Source: Catellatospora vulcania
GTDB lineage: Bacteria; Actinomycetota; Actinomycetes; Mycobacteriales; Micromonosporaceae
Assembly: GCF_009720385.1 (NCBI RefSeq)
Contig: NZ_ML769301.1
Span: 124,001 to 188,000, forward strand
Direction of reading: 5' to 3'
DNA length: 64,000 bases
Shown: piece by piece, positions 34,511 to 43,690 of the stretch
Layout of the letters: each line of letters opens with the position of its first letter
How positions within the stretch are numbered: the stretch's first letter is position 1
Program-made: the position numbers and the translations under genes
Notes under the pieces: model-generated
Database searches by the model: none
Told to the model about the DNA's origin: nothing
What the model saw: the letters and a program-made list of their open reading frames with translations, nothing else

Positions 34511-35137
34511 ATGGCACGCATCGACGTCGAGCCCACGCTCAAGGCGGACGAGTTGTTTGCAGCCCACTTGCTCGGCTACTCGTTCGATGAGGTCGACGCC
34601 TATGTCGAGGACACCGCCAGGCGGATGCGGCGCCTGATCGCCGAGGTTCAGCGCCTGTCCGCGGCCAACGTTCTGCTCGATGAGGTGCTTGCGGAGAACG
34701 CGAGACTGACTGCCGAGCTGGCCGAGGTGCGTCCGCACGCCAGGATCGGGCCGCGAGTCCAGTCGATCATGCGATTGGCCGAGCAGGAGGCTGACGAGCT
34801 GCGCAGCACCGCTTGCGAGGTACTGGCCGACGCCCGTCGCGAGGCCGACGCCATCCGCCGGCAGGCGCAGGCGGAGGCGGATCAAGCCAGGCGTGACCGC
34901 GAACTGGCGCTGGACCACCAGGAGCATTCGCCGCCGGAGCGCCAAGTGCCCTCGGCAGATTCGGCCTGCGCAGTCGCGGGCTATGTCATCGGCCCCGTGC
35001 CGACAGCCGAGCCGGCGGCCGCGCCTCGCGGCGAGCCCCAGGACGCACCGAACGGGAAGAGACGCGCCCGGGGACGCTCGGCCCGGGCGCGCGCCTCGGA
35101 CGACGGTACGCCGTCCCAGGTCACCCCGAATATCTAG
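34511..35137 (+). CDS. DivIVA-like coiled-coil protein
   Basis: 208 residues. The N-terminal signature FAAHLLGYSFDEVDAYVEDTA (in parts about 17-36) is the DivIVA/Wag31 membrane-binding motif; a long coiled coil follows (about 37-140, RRLIAEVQRLSAANVLLDEVL; EAIRRQAQAEADQARR). A disordered, basic C-terminus (about 150-208) ends it. DivIVA-family proteins mark curved or polar membrane in filamentous actinomycetes and recruit the polar growth machinery. Because a full Wag31/DivIVA usually lies in the division cluster, this short, isolated copy is probably a paralogue. Confidence 0.82.
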   Translation: MARIDVEPTLKADELFAAHLLGYSFDEVDAYVEDTARRMRRLIAEVQRLSAANVLLDEVLAENARLTAELAEVRPHARIGPRVQSIMRLAEQEADELRSTACEVLADARREADAIRRQAQAEADQARRDRELALDHQEHSPPERQVPSADSACAVAGYVIGPVPTAEPAAAPRGEPQDAPNGKRRARGRSARARASDDGTPSQVTPNI

Positions 35138-35305
35138 GCCCGGACCCGGGGCTCGCCGGCCGGAACGGCTGCCGGGTATATCCGTTTCCAGGGCGGGCTA
35201 CGTCGGGCGCTGGATAGGCTGACCTCGACAAGGCAGGTACTGCAGGCGGTGTCGCAGACCTGCCTGAGCGCTGCAGCTCTGCGGTCCCTGAAACGGAGGA
35301 TCGGC

Positions 35306-35533
35306 ATGAGGGTCGTCGTAGATCTTTCCCGATGCCAGGGGTATGCGCAGTGCGCGTTCCTGGCACCGGACGCGTTCCGGATGCACGGTGAGGAAGCGCT
35401 GATGTATGACCCGAGCCCCGACGATGCGCAGCGCGAACAGGTGTTGCGTGCCGCCGCTGCCTGTCCGGTCCAGGCCATCCTCGTCGACCGGCTGGAGGGC
35501 CGGGACGCGGCGGCGGAGGCGATGCGGTCATGA
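35306..35533 (+). CDS. [3Fe-4S]-type ferredoxin for the P450 operon
   Basis: 75 residues from the ATG at 35306 with GGAGG 7 nt upstream. It has the CYP-ferredoxin cluster pattern: Cys10 in SRCQGYAQC, Cys16, and Cys53 in AACPVQAI, with the usual fourth Cys position replaced (Tyr13), so a 3Fe-4S cluster is expected. The partner genes follow directly: its stop overlaps the reductase ATG (ATGA). It carries electrons from the reductase to the cytochrome P450. Confidence 0.93.
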   Translation: MRVVVDLSRCQGYAQCAFLAPDAFRMHGEEALMYDPSPDDAQREQVLRAAAACPVQAILVDRLEGRDAAAEAMRS

Positions 35534-36918
35534 CCAGCAGGACCGAGGCCTTGCAGACATTCAAGCGCGAGGGCCGCATCGTCATCGTCGGCGCCTCCCT
35601 CGCCGGCCTGCGGGCCGCCGAGTCGCTGCGCGATGAGGGCTTCACCGGTTCGTTGACCGTGATCGGGGACGAGAAGGGCGAGCCCTACGATCGTCCTCCG
35701 CTGTCCAAGCAGGTCCTGACCGGATGGGTGCCCGCCGAGGCCACGACCCTGCCCCGTCGTCGCGAGGTGGATGCGCAGTGGCTGCTGGGCGTGCCCGCGT
35801 CGGGGCTGGACGTGGCCGCAGGCCTGGTGCGGCTCGCCGACGGCCGGGAGGTGCCCTACGACCGGGTGCTGATCGCGACAGGTGTGCGGGCCCGGCCCTG
35901 GCCCCACGAGGCCGAGGCCGCGCTGGACGGGGTATTCGTGGTGCGCACGCGCGAGGACGCCGCCGGCCTGCGGCAGCGCCTCGCCGACGGCCCCGATCGG
36001 GTCCTGATCATCGGGGCCGGCTTCACCGGTTCCGAGATCGCCTCCATCTGCCGCGAGCGCGACATACCGGTGACCGTCGCCGAACTCGGGCCGGGCCCGC
36101 TGGTCGGGGCGCTCGGGGCCATGATCGGTGAGATCGCGTCGGAGATGCAGCGTGCCCACGGTGTCGATCTGCGTACCGGGGTGAAGGTCACGTCGCTCGA
36201 GGGCGACGAACAGGGGCGGCTGCGCCGCGCCCACCTCTCCGACGGCAGCACCGTCGACGCCGACGTGGCGGTGGTCGCGCTCGGCGGTATTCGCAACACC
36301 GAATGGCTGCAGGGCTCGGGGCTGGCTGTCGGGCCCTGGGGGATCGCCGCCGACTCGGGCTGCCGCGCCATGGACCTCAACGGTCTGATCACCGATGACG
36401 TCTTCGTCGCCGGGGATGTGGCGCGATGCCCGCACCCGGTCTACGAGTACCGCTTCATTTCGCTGGAACACTGGGTCAACGCCGTGGAGCAGGCCGAGAT
36501 CGCCGCACACAACATGGTCCACCTGCAGGCCGACCGTTGGCCGCACCTGACCATACCGTCGTTCTGGTCGATCCAGTTCGGCGTCAACATCAAGTCTGTC
36601 GGTGTGCCGACCTTCGCCGACGAAGTCGTCATCACCCAGGGGTCGGTGGCCGAGCGCCGCTTCGTCGCCACCTACGGCTACCAGGGCCGGGTCACCGCTG
36701 CGGTCACCTTCAACAACGCGAAGTGGCTGGACCACTACCGCAAGCTGATCGAGACGGCGGCGCCCTTCCCGCCGCCCTGCCCGACACCCGACCAGCCGGT
36801 CGACGCCAAACCGGTGCCCGTCGACTTCCCGGGTCCGATGCTGCTCGCCCAGGGCGCCACGGTCGTGGTGACCGGCCACGATCCGGATGAACGGCGCGTC
36901 ACGGCCGCACGGCCGTAG
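35530..36918 (+). CDS. FAD-dependent ferredoxin reductase of the P450 operon
   Basis: 462 residues. FAD Rossmann VIVGASLAGLRAAESLRDEG, NAD(P) Rossmann VLIIGAGFTGSEIASICRER, the ExRGD-like and D-containing FAD-contact loop VFVAGDVARCPHPV and a C-terminal interface domain are all present. It is longer than the usual 400-420 residues owing to a C-terminal Pro-rich tail (about 430-462). It accepts electrons from NAD(P)H and passes them to the preceding ferredoxin. Confidence 0.94.
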   Translation: MTSRTEALQTFKREGRIVIVGASLAGLRAAESLRDEGFTGSLTVIGDEKGEPYDRPPLSKQVLTGWVPAEATTLPRRREVDAQWLLGVPASGLDVAAGLVRLADGREVPYDRVLIATGVRARPWPHEAEAALDGVFVVRTREDAAGLRQRLADGPDRVLIIGAGFTGSEIASICRERDIPVTVAELGPGPLVGALGAMIGEIASEMQRAHGVDLRTGVKVTSLEGDEQGRLRRAHLSDGSTVDADVAVVALGGIRNTEWLQGSGLAVGPWGIAADSGCRAMDLNGLITDDVFVAGDVARCPHPVYEYRFISLEHWVNAVEQAEIAAHNMVHLQADRWPHLTIPSFWSIQFGVNIKSVGVPTFADEVVITQGSVAERRFVATYGYQGRVTAAVTFNNAKWLDHYRKLIETAAPFPPPCPTPDQPVDAKPVPVDFPGPMLLAQGATVVVTGHDPDERRVTAARP

Positions 36919-36931
36919 GAGGTAGACCACC

Positions 36932-38146
36932 ATGACCATGACCCGGACGCCCGGCATCCTGCCCCGGATCCTCGACTACTCCGCCCGCGCCGACCCGTAC
37001 CCGCTGTACGCCGAGCTGCGCAGGACCCCGGTAGCGCTGCAGGAGGACGGCAGCTACGTGATCAGCACCTACCGGGAGCTCACCGCGTTGCTGCACGACC
37101 CGCACCTGAGCTCCGACATCCGCAATCTGGCCCACCCGCTTCCGGGCGCAGGGCGGGAGGACAACCCGGCGTTCCTCAATCTCGATCCGCCCGAACACGA
37201 CCGCATGCGGCGTATGGCGATGCGCCACTTCGGTCCCCCGCACACCCCGGGGCTGGTGGACGGCATGCGGCCCGACATGACCGCCGTCGTCAACGGCCTG
37301 ATCGACGGCCTGCAAGGCAGGAAGCAGATCGACGTCGTGGATGACTTCGCCTACCCGTTCCCGGTCACCGTGATCTGCCACCTGCTCGGCGTGCCCCGCG
37401 AGGACGAACCACGATTCCACCAGTGGGTCGAAGCGCTCGTCGACGCCATCGACTACAACCCGGCCGTGGACCCTCCGGAGCGGTTGCAGAAAGGGATGCA
37501 GGCCAGGGCCGAACTGCGCCAGTATCTCGGCGGACTGGTGGAGGAACGCCACAGCCGGCCTGGCGACGACATCCTGTCGAAGCTGGCCACCGACGACGGC
37601 CCCGACGGCCGCATGACCGACGAGCAGATCATCAGCACCGCCAACCTGCTGCTCATCGCCGGCCACGAGACCACCGTCAACCTCATCACGAACGGCGTCC
37701 TCACCCTGCTGCGCCACCCGCAGATGCTGCAGCGGCTGCGCAACGAGCCAGGCCTGATCATCCGGCTGGTCGAGGAGCTGCTGCGCTACGAGCCACCCGT
37801 GCACATCATTCCGTGGCGCGCCGCGTACAGCGACATCACCATCGCCGACACCACCATCCCCAAGGGCTCGCAGATCATGCTCATGCTCGCTTCGGGCAGC
37901 CGCGATCCCGACCGCTTCCACGATCCCGACCGCTTCGACCCGGACCGCCAGGACAACCAGCACCTCGGCTTCGGCAGCGGCATCCACCTCTGCTTCGGTG
38001 GCCCGCTCGCCCGGTTGGAGGCGCAGATCGCGATCACCGAATTCGTCCGCCGCGTGGACAATCCCCGGCTGGTCGCCGACCCGCCACCGTACCGGCGCAG
38101 CCCGATCCTGCGCGGCCCACTTCACCTCCTCGTCGAGCAAGGTTGA
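36932..38146 (+). CDS. Cytochrome P450 (class I, bacterial type)
   Basis: 404 residues, standard bacterial CYP length. I-helix oxygen-activation motif AGHETT (243-248), K-helix ExxR (Glu282, Arg285) and heme ligand Cys354 in FGSGIHLCFGG are intact. The ATG at 36932 follows TAGGAGGT. The gene is the third of a complete three-component operon, so electrons have a dedicated route; the substrate is unknown and no adjoining biosynthetic genes exist, so the role may be detoxification or tailoring. A strong bidirectional terminator lies after the stop. Confidence 0.96.
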   Translation: MTMTRTPGILPRILDYSARADPYPLYAELRRTPVALQEDGSYVISTYRELTALLHDPHLSSDIRNLAHPLPGAGREDNPAFLNLDPPEHDRMRRMAMRHFGPPHTPGLVDGMRPDMTAVVNGLIDGLQGRKQIDVVDDFAYPFPVTVICHLLGVPREDEPRFHQWVEALVDAIDYNPAVDPPERLQKGMQARAELRQYLGGLVEERHSRPGDDILSKLATDDGPDGRMTDEQIISTANLLLIAGHETTVNLITNGVLTLLRHPQMLQRLRNEPGLIIRLVEELLRYEPPVHIIPWRAAYSDITIADTTIPKGSQIMLMLASGSRDPDRFHDPDRFDPDRQDNQHLGFGSGIHLCFGGPLARLEAQIAITEFVRRVDNPRLVADPPPYRRSPILRGPLHLLVEQG

Positions 38147-38175
38147 GGGTCGTCGTCGGTTCGTTCGCGGGCATT

Positions 38176-38220
38176 TGCGGCATCGGCCTCGACCGGTTTC
38201 GGGCTGAGGCCGATGCCGCA
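38176..38220. terminator. Bidirectional terminator between the P450 operon and the C39-like gene
   Basis: A perfect 15-bp stem (38176-38190 with 38206-38220) and a 15-nt loop, 29 nt after the P450 stop and 5 nt before the stop of the convergent peptidase gene. Confidence 0.85.
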
Positions 38221-38225
38221 GCGGA

Positions 38226-39482
38226 CTACCAGTTGGCCTGGGTCGGGGGCGTCGGCAGGGCCACGCCCGGCTGTTTGATCACGTAGACGACGCCGCCGCT
38301 GGAGCGCAGCCATGCCGCTTCGAAATCGGCGCGTCCGACGGTCTTGCGTACCGCGGCGTTGGTCGCGGAGGCGGGATCGTTCAGGACCGGCTGCCCGGTC
38401 GCGGAGAAGCCGACCAGCACCAGCAGGTGTCCATTGGTCGAATAGGACAGTCCGGGGATCTCGTTCTTGCTGAACGACAACGACAGGACCAGCGGGATGC
38501 CCGCGGCGATGAACTTCTCGGCCTCGTTCAGCGAGCGCAGCCGCGTGACGAAGCCGTCCAGGCCGAACCGGCCCGCGTACGCGGTGTTGAACGGCCAGTT
38601 GCCGGTGCCGTCGTAGTTCAGGTCGTAGGTGCTGCGGGCGGCGTGGTCGACCCACGGGTCGGCGTAGCTCGGATTCACCCACGCGTAGTCGGCGGGAGTC
38701 GGGCCGGCGCCCCAGAACGCGACCACCATCGACGTCGAAGTGGGGCTGCACCAGGCCTCCCCGCCGCCGTTGTACTGCGGGTACTGCCCGGCGTGGATTT
38801 CCTGTGAGTATTGCGGCACGTTGAGCGTGACGCCCTGCGCCGCGCCGGGCACCGTGGGGGTGCCGGCTCCGGCGACGGCGGAGGCGACCGCGCCGAGGCT
38901 GCGCACCACCGGTGTGAGCGAGCCACCGGCCGGCCGGTACAGGGTCACCCGCGCTTGCCAGCTGGTCAGCGCGTGTCCCGCGGCCGCGGTCCAGGTGTCG
39001 ATCGCGATGCCGCCGTCAGCGTCGGTCTGTCCCGGCACGGACGTGCGCTGCACGGTGGTGTCCTCCGCGGCCCAGCGGCCCATCACCTTCCACGCCGAGG
39101 TGTTGCCCGCGGCCGTCACGCCCCGCAGTTCCACCTGCACCCAGGTGGCGCCCGGCGTGTCAGCGGTCCAGGACGCGATCGCCTCGGTGGCGGGAAATCC
39201 GGTGGCCACCATGGGCGACGTCCAGCTCGCGTAGTCGTAGCTCGAGCCGAGGTAGGTGAACTGGCCCGCCGCGGACGCGATCCGCAGCGCGCCACCGGAT
39301 GTCGCGGTGCCGAGGTGGGCGCCCGTGCCGAAATCGGCGTCCGAGGTCCAGCCCTGGTAGGCGATGTTGCGAGGACCGGGCGGCGGTGGCGGCTTCGCTG
39401 CCCACGCCGGTCCGGCGACCCCGGCCAGAGCGGTCGAGGCACCCGCCGCCAATGCCGACCGAATGACTGCCCTGCGCTCCAT
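38226..39482 (-). CDS. Secreted C39-like cysteine peptidase
   Basis: 418 residues from the ATG at 39482 (GGAGAG upstream). The N-terminus MERRAVIRSALAAGAS has paired Arg and a long hydrophobic stretch, a Tat-like signal, cleaved near residue 28. A beta-rich N-terminal region (about 40-205) precedes a papain-like domain: Cys245 in EAWCSPTST, His352 in NGHLLVLVGF, Asp369 in VLNDPAS. Such secreted C39 homologues hydrolyse peptides in the envelope or medium rather than exporting bacteriocins, since no ABC part is attached. It is monocistronic. Confidence 0.88.
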   Translation of the reverse strand: MERRAVIRSALAAGASTALAGVAGPAWAAKPPPPPGPRNIAYQGWTSDADFGTGAHLGTATSGGALRIASAAGQFTYLGSSYDYASWTSPMVATGFPATEAIASWTADTPGATWVQVELRGVTAAGNTSAWKVMGRWAAEDTTVQRTSVPGQTDADGGIAIDTWTAAAGHALTSWQARVTLYRPAGGSLTPVVRSLGAVASAVAGAGTPTVPGAAQGVTLNVPQYSQEIHAGQYPQYNGGGEAWCSPTSTSMVVAFWGAGPTPADYAWVNPSYADPWVDHAARSTYDLNYDGTGNWPFNTAYAGRFGLDGFVTRLRSLNEAEKFIAAGIPLVLSLSFSKNEIPGLSYSTNGHLLVLVGFSATGQPVLNDPASATNAAVRKTVGRADFEAAWLRSSGGVVYVIKQPGVALPTPPTQANW

Positions 39483-39763
39483 GAACTCTCCACTCACGAT
39501 GGGAACCTTCAGCAAAGACTGCCGTGACGAAGACATCTTTCACAACGCCTGTTCGGTCTGTCATCTGACGACGCGGGTGATGGCACTGGTGGACATGCGC
39601 GCCGCGTGGAGCGACGCCGGTGCCCATGGTGTGGAGTCTGATGTCGCCCACGCCCTGCGCACCGGGCCGTTCGCAGTGGCTCTGGACGTCGCGGTCGAGG
39701 CCAGCGGGATGACATCGGCCGGCCGGCCACGCGGTTGCGCGAACGTGGGCTACGACTGTCCCG

Positions 39764-39988
39764 GGCGACATCGCCCCGCACCTGCCCGGCGGCAACCCGC
39801 CCGCGCCGGGTGAGATCAGCCTCAGCGCGACCGGCCTGCCCGGCGGGCTGAGCATCAACGAGACCACCGGGTCATCGCGGGGGCACCCACGACGTGGCAG
39901 AACGCCAACCCGACGGTCACCGTCACCGACGCCGCGGTCCGCACCGCGAAAGCGTCGTTCCACTGGTTCGTCCACCCGTCCTACTGAG
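39764..39988 (+). pseudogene. Remnant of a He_PIG (putative Ig) domain, frameshifted
   Basis: A reading frame gives GDIAPHLPGGNPPAPG, then ISLSATGLPGGLSINETTG, the typical opening of a putative-Ig domain (SLSATGLP-GLS-TG); one base is missing at TG-V, and a second frame continues IAGAPTTWQNANPTVTVTDA and ends FHWFVHPSY before a TGA. Only the end of a secreted multidomain protein remains, with no start or promoter. The 575-bp gap in which it lies shows no other coding signal. Confidence 0.6.
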
Positions 39989-40059
39989 CCACCTTCTCCC
40001 AGGTGGGCCCGGCAGGGTGACGATCTCACCCGGCCGGGCCGGACGGCGCGGTCGGCTTG

Positions 40060-40632
40060 TCAGGCGCAGGCGGTCAGGACGGCCTTCTCCGCGGTACGCA
40101 TGGCGGGTGACTCGATCACGGCTTTGAGCTTCGCCTGCTCGCTGTCGGAGCCTTCGACGGCGACGATCGCCTGCTCCACCGCCAGCTGGTACGCGGAGAT
40201 CTTCGCCTTGAGCTTCGGATCGCCGGTGAGTTCGACGGCGCCGGCCACGCCCACGTGCATGGTGGTGTAGACCGTGTTCAGGTCATTGGTCGCGTTGGCG
40301 AGCTGCTCCCGTGACAGCTCGCTCCGGTTGAGGATCGCCGCCAGCGGCGCGAGCCCGTTCAGGGCGTTCTGCCGGGCCGCCGCGACCGCCTCGCATGCCG
40401 GGGTGACGCCGGGTCGGGGGGTTCCCGCGGGCGCGGCGGAGCCGGTGGGCGGGGCTGCCACCGCGGTCGGGGTGGGGCTGGTCGGCACGCCCGCTCCGGC
40501 GGTCGGGCCGGGGCCGGTGGGCACGGCTGGTCCAGGGTAGGCGGCCTTGGGATCTCCGCTGCAGGCAGCCGTTCCGGCAAGGGTGAGGCCAACCAGGACT
40601 GTGCCGAGAACGCGGCGTACGTCAGGTCGCAC
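40060..40632 (-). CDS. Predicted lipoprotein in the NicO operon
   Basis: 190 residues from a GTG with AAAGGAAC upstream. The signal ends TLAGTAACS with lipobox Cys24; a Pro/Thr/Gly/Ala spacer (about 28-75) leads to an alpha-helical domain (about 80-190) with Cys at 79 and near the C-terminus (TACA), probably disulfide-linked. No family is recognised. It lies 36 nt after the NicO gene in the same direction and is probably its extracytoplasmic partner, perhaps holding metal or shielding it. Confidence 0.78.
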   Translation of the reverse strand: MRPDVRRVLGTVLVGLTLAGTAACSGDPKAAYPGPAVPTGPGPTAGAGVPTSPTPTAVAAPPTGSAAPAGTPRPGVTPACEAVAAARQNALNGLAPLAAILNRSELSREQLANATNDLNTVYTTMHVGVAGAVELTGDPKLKAKISAYQLAVEQAIVAVEGSDSEQAKLKAVIESPAMRTAEKAVLTACA

Positions 40633-40668
40633 GGAAGTTCCTTTCCGCCAGGCGGGGACAGGTCGGGT

Positions 40669-41886
40669 TCAGACGGCGAACGCGGCTTTGGCGGCCAGGC
40701 CGAAACCCATCAGGATGATGACCGATGCGGTCGCCTCCGCCGGCACGGTGAGCCGGCCGAGCCAGGCCCAGCGGTCGCGTGCCCGCAGGAGCAGCAGGCC
40801 TGCCGCGGTCAGCATGGCCGCCATGCCCAGGCCGTAGACGACGATCAGGATGATGCCGAACCAGAGCCGGCCCAGTGCCGCCGCGCCGAGCAGCACGACC
40901 AGCGCCGTGGGGCTGGGCACCAGGCCTCCGGCGATGCCGAGGGCGGCGAGGTTGCGGCGGCCACCGTGGTGGTGGTGATGGTGGTCGTGGTGGTGCGGCG
41001 TGCCGTGATGATGGGCGTGCCGGTGGCGCAGGCCGCTGACGAGGATGCCGACTCCCACGACGGTGATCAGGACGCCGCTGGCCACGCCGAGCCACCTGAG
41101 CACGGACTCGGCGGCCAGGCCCGCGAACGCGGTGGTGGCGACGCCGAGGATCAGTACGCCGGCGGTGTGGGTGAGCGTGACGGTGCCGCCGACGATGACC
41201 GCGTCTCGCCGCCGCCCCTGCCGACCGGCCAGGTACAGGGCCATCACGGTCTTGCCGTGTCCGGGCAGGGCCGCGTGCGCGGCGCCCAGCAGCGCCGCGA
41301 ACAGTACGGCGAGCAGCAGGACCTGCGGAGACGGATCTCCGATGGCGCGGGACAGCCAGGCCTCACCGCGCTGCAGCCAGTCGCCCTGCGGCGCGGGGGC
41401 CGCGGTCTCGGTGGTTTCGGCGACTGCCTCTGCCACGGGCTGCAAGGTCAGTTGTGCCGACCGCTCATAGGGCGGCAGGGCCGAGGGCGGTGGCACCCCG
41501 GCGCCGGCCAGCACGATCTGGTTGGCGCCGACACGATCCGGCAGGTATCCGTTCACCACCGAGACCGATGACGACGCGTCCAGCTGAGCGGGGGCCGACA
41601 GTTTGCAGGTGACCCGGACGGTCTCCAGGCCCGCGGCGCCCTGCCGTTTCAGCTCCTGCGACTGGACGGTCCACCGCATGGGCGCCTGCCCGATGCGGGC
41701 CTCCAGCTTTCCGGCGAAGGCGGTGCAGTCCGGCGTGAGCTGCTTGGCGGCCACCTCACCGACGTCGAGCACCGCGACGACGTCGACGCGGTCGGCGTGC
41801 AGCGTCACTTCGACCAGCTGGTCGACCGAGAACGGGGTCAGTGGGTGGGCGGCGATGGCCGCGCCGAGCAGGATCGTGAGGATCAC
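40669..41886 (-). CDS. NicO-family nickel/cobalt transporter with extracytoplasmic N-domain
   Basis: 405 residues from the GTG at 41886, which has CGGAG at proper spacing; another GTG 9 nt earlier is too close to it. A signal-like hydrophobic start leads to an N-terminal beta domain of about 140 residues (DVVAVLDVGEVAAKQ and a TPDCTAF segment), then six to seven transmembrane segments with the family hallmarks PGHGKTVMALYL and GGLVPSPTALVVLLG. A His-rich cytoplasmic loop of about 25 residues (RHRHAHHHG and six consecutive His) separates the halves; it is a metal-binding segment typical of RcnA/NicO proteins. Efflux or uptake cannot be decided. Confidence 0.9.
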   Translation of the reverse strand: MILTILLGAAIAAHPLTPFSVDQLVEVTLHADRVDVVAVLDVGEVAAKQLTPDCTAFAGKLEARIGQAPMRWTVQSQELKRQGAAGLETVRVTCKLSAPAQLDASSSVSVVNGYLPDRVGANQIVLAGAGVPPPSALPPYERSAQLTLQPVAEAVAETTETAAPAPQGDWLQRGEAWLSRAIGDPSPQVLLLAVLFAALLGAAHAALPGHGKTVMALYLAGRQGRRRDAVIVGGTVTLTHTAGVLILGVATTAFAGLAAESVLRWLGVASGVLITVVGVGILVSGLRHRHAHHHGTPHHHDHHHHHHGGRRNLAALGIAGGLVPSPTALVVLLGAAALGRLWFGIILIVVYGLGMAAMLTAAGLLLLRARDRWAWLGRLTVPAEATASVIILMGFGLAAKAAFAV

Positions 41887-42028
41887 GAGACACACTCCGT
41901 GGGGGTTGTCGGCTCGGGCTCGACGGACGGTGGATGGTGGGTGCGGAGGCGCGCCGATCGTGCCGCGCCTCCGCACCCGGGCAGTTCACTTGCGTGTTCG
42001 GTCCGGTATGTCGCAGCGTCGCCGGTGT

Positions 42029-43381
42029 TCAGCTGATGCGGGTGACCTTTACCGCGTCGGCGATGACGTATCCGGTCCCGGCGGTCCAGCGGCTGACGCC
42101 CACCTTGTTGTCGTCTCCGGCCGCCAACTGGAAGTTGCCGAGGGAGACCCATTTGCCGCCGTTGGCACGCTGGTTGACGTTCACCACCTGGTTCCCGCTC
42201 GGCGTGACGACGATGTACGGGGTCGAGTCGTTGTAGCCGGCGTTGGCCGAATACCACACGGCGACCTGGTAGGTGCCCGTCGCCGGGATGTTCACCTTGT
42301 ACCAGGCCGGGTCACTGGACGAGACCGGATCGGCGAAGCGGTAGTCCGCGCCGTAACGCTGGCTGGAATAGGTCGACGTCCCCCAGCTCGCGCTCGCGGT
42401 GAACCGGCCGGCGGTCGTGTTGTCGACGACCGTGCTCCACGCCGGGGGGATCAGGTTGATGTTGCTGAGGACGAACTGGTTCGCCGCGTCGGTCTTGTAG
42501 GTGTTGAGGAAGGGGGAGTAGGTCTTGACGTCCAGGGTCTTGGTGTTCGGGTCGACCGTCATGATGCGCAGGAAGCTGTTGGGGTCGCGCTGGGAGCTGT
42601 TCTGGTAGTCGGCCTGGATCTGGTGGACGGTGTTGCCCTTGGTGCCCTGCTGGGTGATGACACCGGCGTTGACGTAGTGGCCGGAGAACGTGAACCGGAA
42701 GTTGGCCTGCTTGCTGACCAGGTTGGTCCACAGGTTGTTGCCGTTGGTGTCCTTGGTGACACCGTTCTGGTAGGCGTGGGTGACCAGGATGGCGTTGTGG
42801 CTGGGGTGCGCGGCCACCACCGAATTCGCCCAGGTGATCTCGGCGGCGCTGGGCGCGTACTTCATCGCCACCACCAGCCAGTCCACGCCACCCGCGCTGA
42901 ACGTGTGGTAGGTGTTGTCGTTCTGGTTGGCGGGGTAGGTCCCGCCGAACGACGGCAGCGCGGTGAAGGTCGACCGCGGGTAGTGGGTGTTGTACCTCGT
43001 CGTGGTGCGGGTCGTCGAGGCGGTGCCCGGGTCGAGGTCGTGGTTGCCCGGACCGATGATGTAGGGGACGTCGTCGGTGGGCAGGCCCATCGCGCTCTTG
43101 CTGTTGTTCCACTGGGCCAGCTGGTCGGAGTTGTCGACCACATCACCGACGTGCAGCACGTACTTGATGTTCCGGGCGGCCTGCTGGTCGTCCACCCACT
43201 GCATCTGCGCCCGGTACACCTCCGGCCAGTACTCGGATGCGTACTGGGTGTCCGGCAGCATCACGATGGTGAAGATCTCGGCGGCCACGGCCTGCGCGGG
43301 TGCCGCAGGGCCGGGTAGGGCCGTCGCCGTGAGCACGGCCAGGGTCGCGGCGAGCACACGGGTGGTCTTGGTGAGCCTCAT
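42029..43381 (-). CDS. Secreted calcineurin-like metallophosphoesterase with C-terminal beta domain
   Basis: 450 residues from the ATG at 43381 (AAGGAAGGA upstream). A signal peptide ends near AQAVA (about 34). The dinuclear metal site is seen in LPDTQY (Asp44; Gln46 replaces the usual His), VGDVVDNSD (Asp80), GNHD (Asn113-His114), VTHAY and FSGHY. A C-terminal golvesin/xylan-binding-like beta-sandwich (about 335-450) has VWYSANAGYNDSTPY and VIADAVKVTRIS, typical of these modules. It probably removes phosphate from extracellular esters. An AT-rich stretch at about 43561-43612 may be its promoter. Monocistronic. Confidence 0.9.
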   Translation of the reverse strand: MRLTKTTRVLAATLAVLTATALPGPAAPAQAVAAEIFTIVMLPDTQYASEYWPEVYRAQMQWVDDQQAARNIKYVLHVGDVVDNSDQLAQWNNSKSAMGLPTDDVPYIIGPGNHDLDPGTASTTRTTTRYNTHYPRSTFTALPSFGGTYPANQNDNTYHTFSAGGVDWLVVAMKYAPSAAEITWANSVVAAHPSHNAILVTHAYQNGVTKDTNGNNLWTNLVSKQANFRFTFSGHYVNAGVITQQGTKGNTVHQIQADYQNSSQRDPNSFLRIMTVDPNTKTLDVKTYSPFLNTYKTDAANQFVLSNINLIPPAWSTVVDNTTAGRFTASASWGTSTYSSQRYGADYRFADPVSSSDPAWYKVNIPATGTYQVAVWYSANAGYNDSTPYIVVTPSGNQVVNVNQRANGGKWVSLGNFQLAAGDDNKVGVSRWTAGTGYVIADAVKVTRIS

Positions 43382-43690
43382 TCCTTCCTTCCTTCTTCGG
43401 TCGGTGGAGCGTGGCACGGCGAGGCACCGGTATCCGTGACGGCCTTGCTCCGGGGGTCGGGACCGTTGCGGCACGTGGCGGGGAGGGCGGCTCCGCCCCA
43501 CGAAGGCGGCGGAGACACCCTCCACATTGCACCGCTGAAGGAAGTTTCCGGGTAGTCACGTTAACGCGCAACTAATCTCTAATGAAGTATGTAGATTTGT
43601 TATCGGCGTCGTGCGGGATTCATGCCCTGCTCACCCGCGATCAAGGTGCCCGAGCGGTACGGCCTGGACCGACGTGAGTGGACGGTCGGG

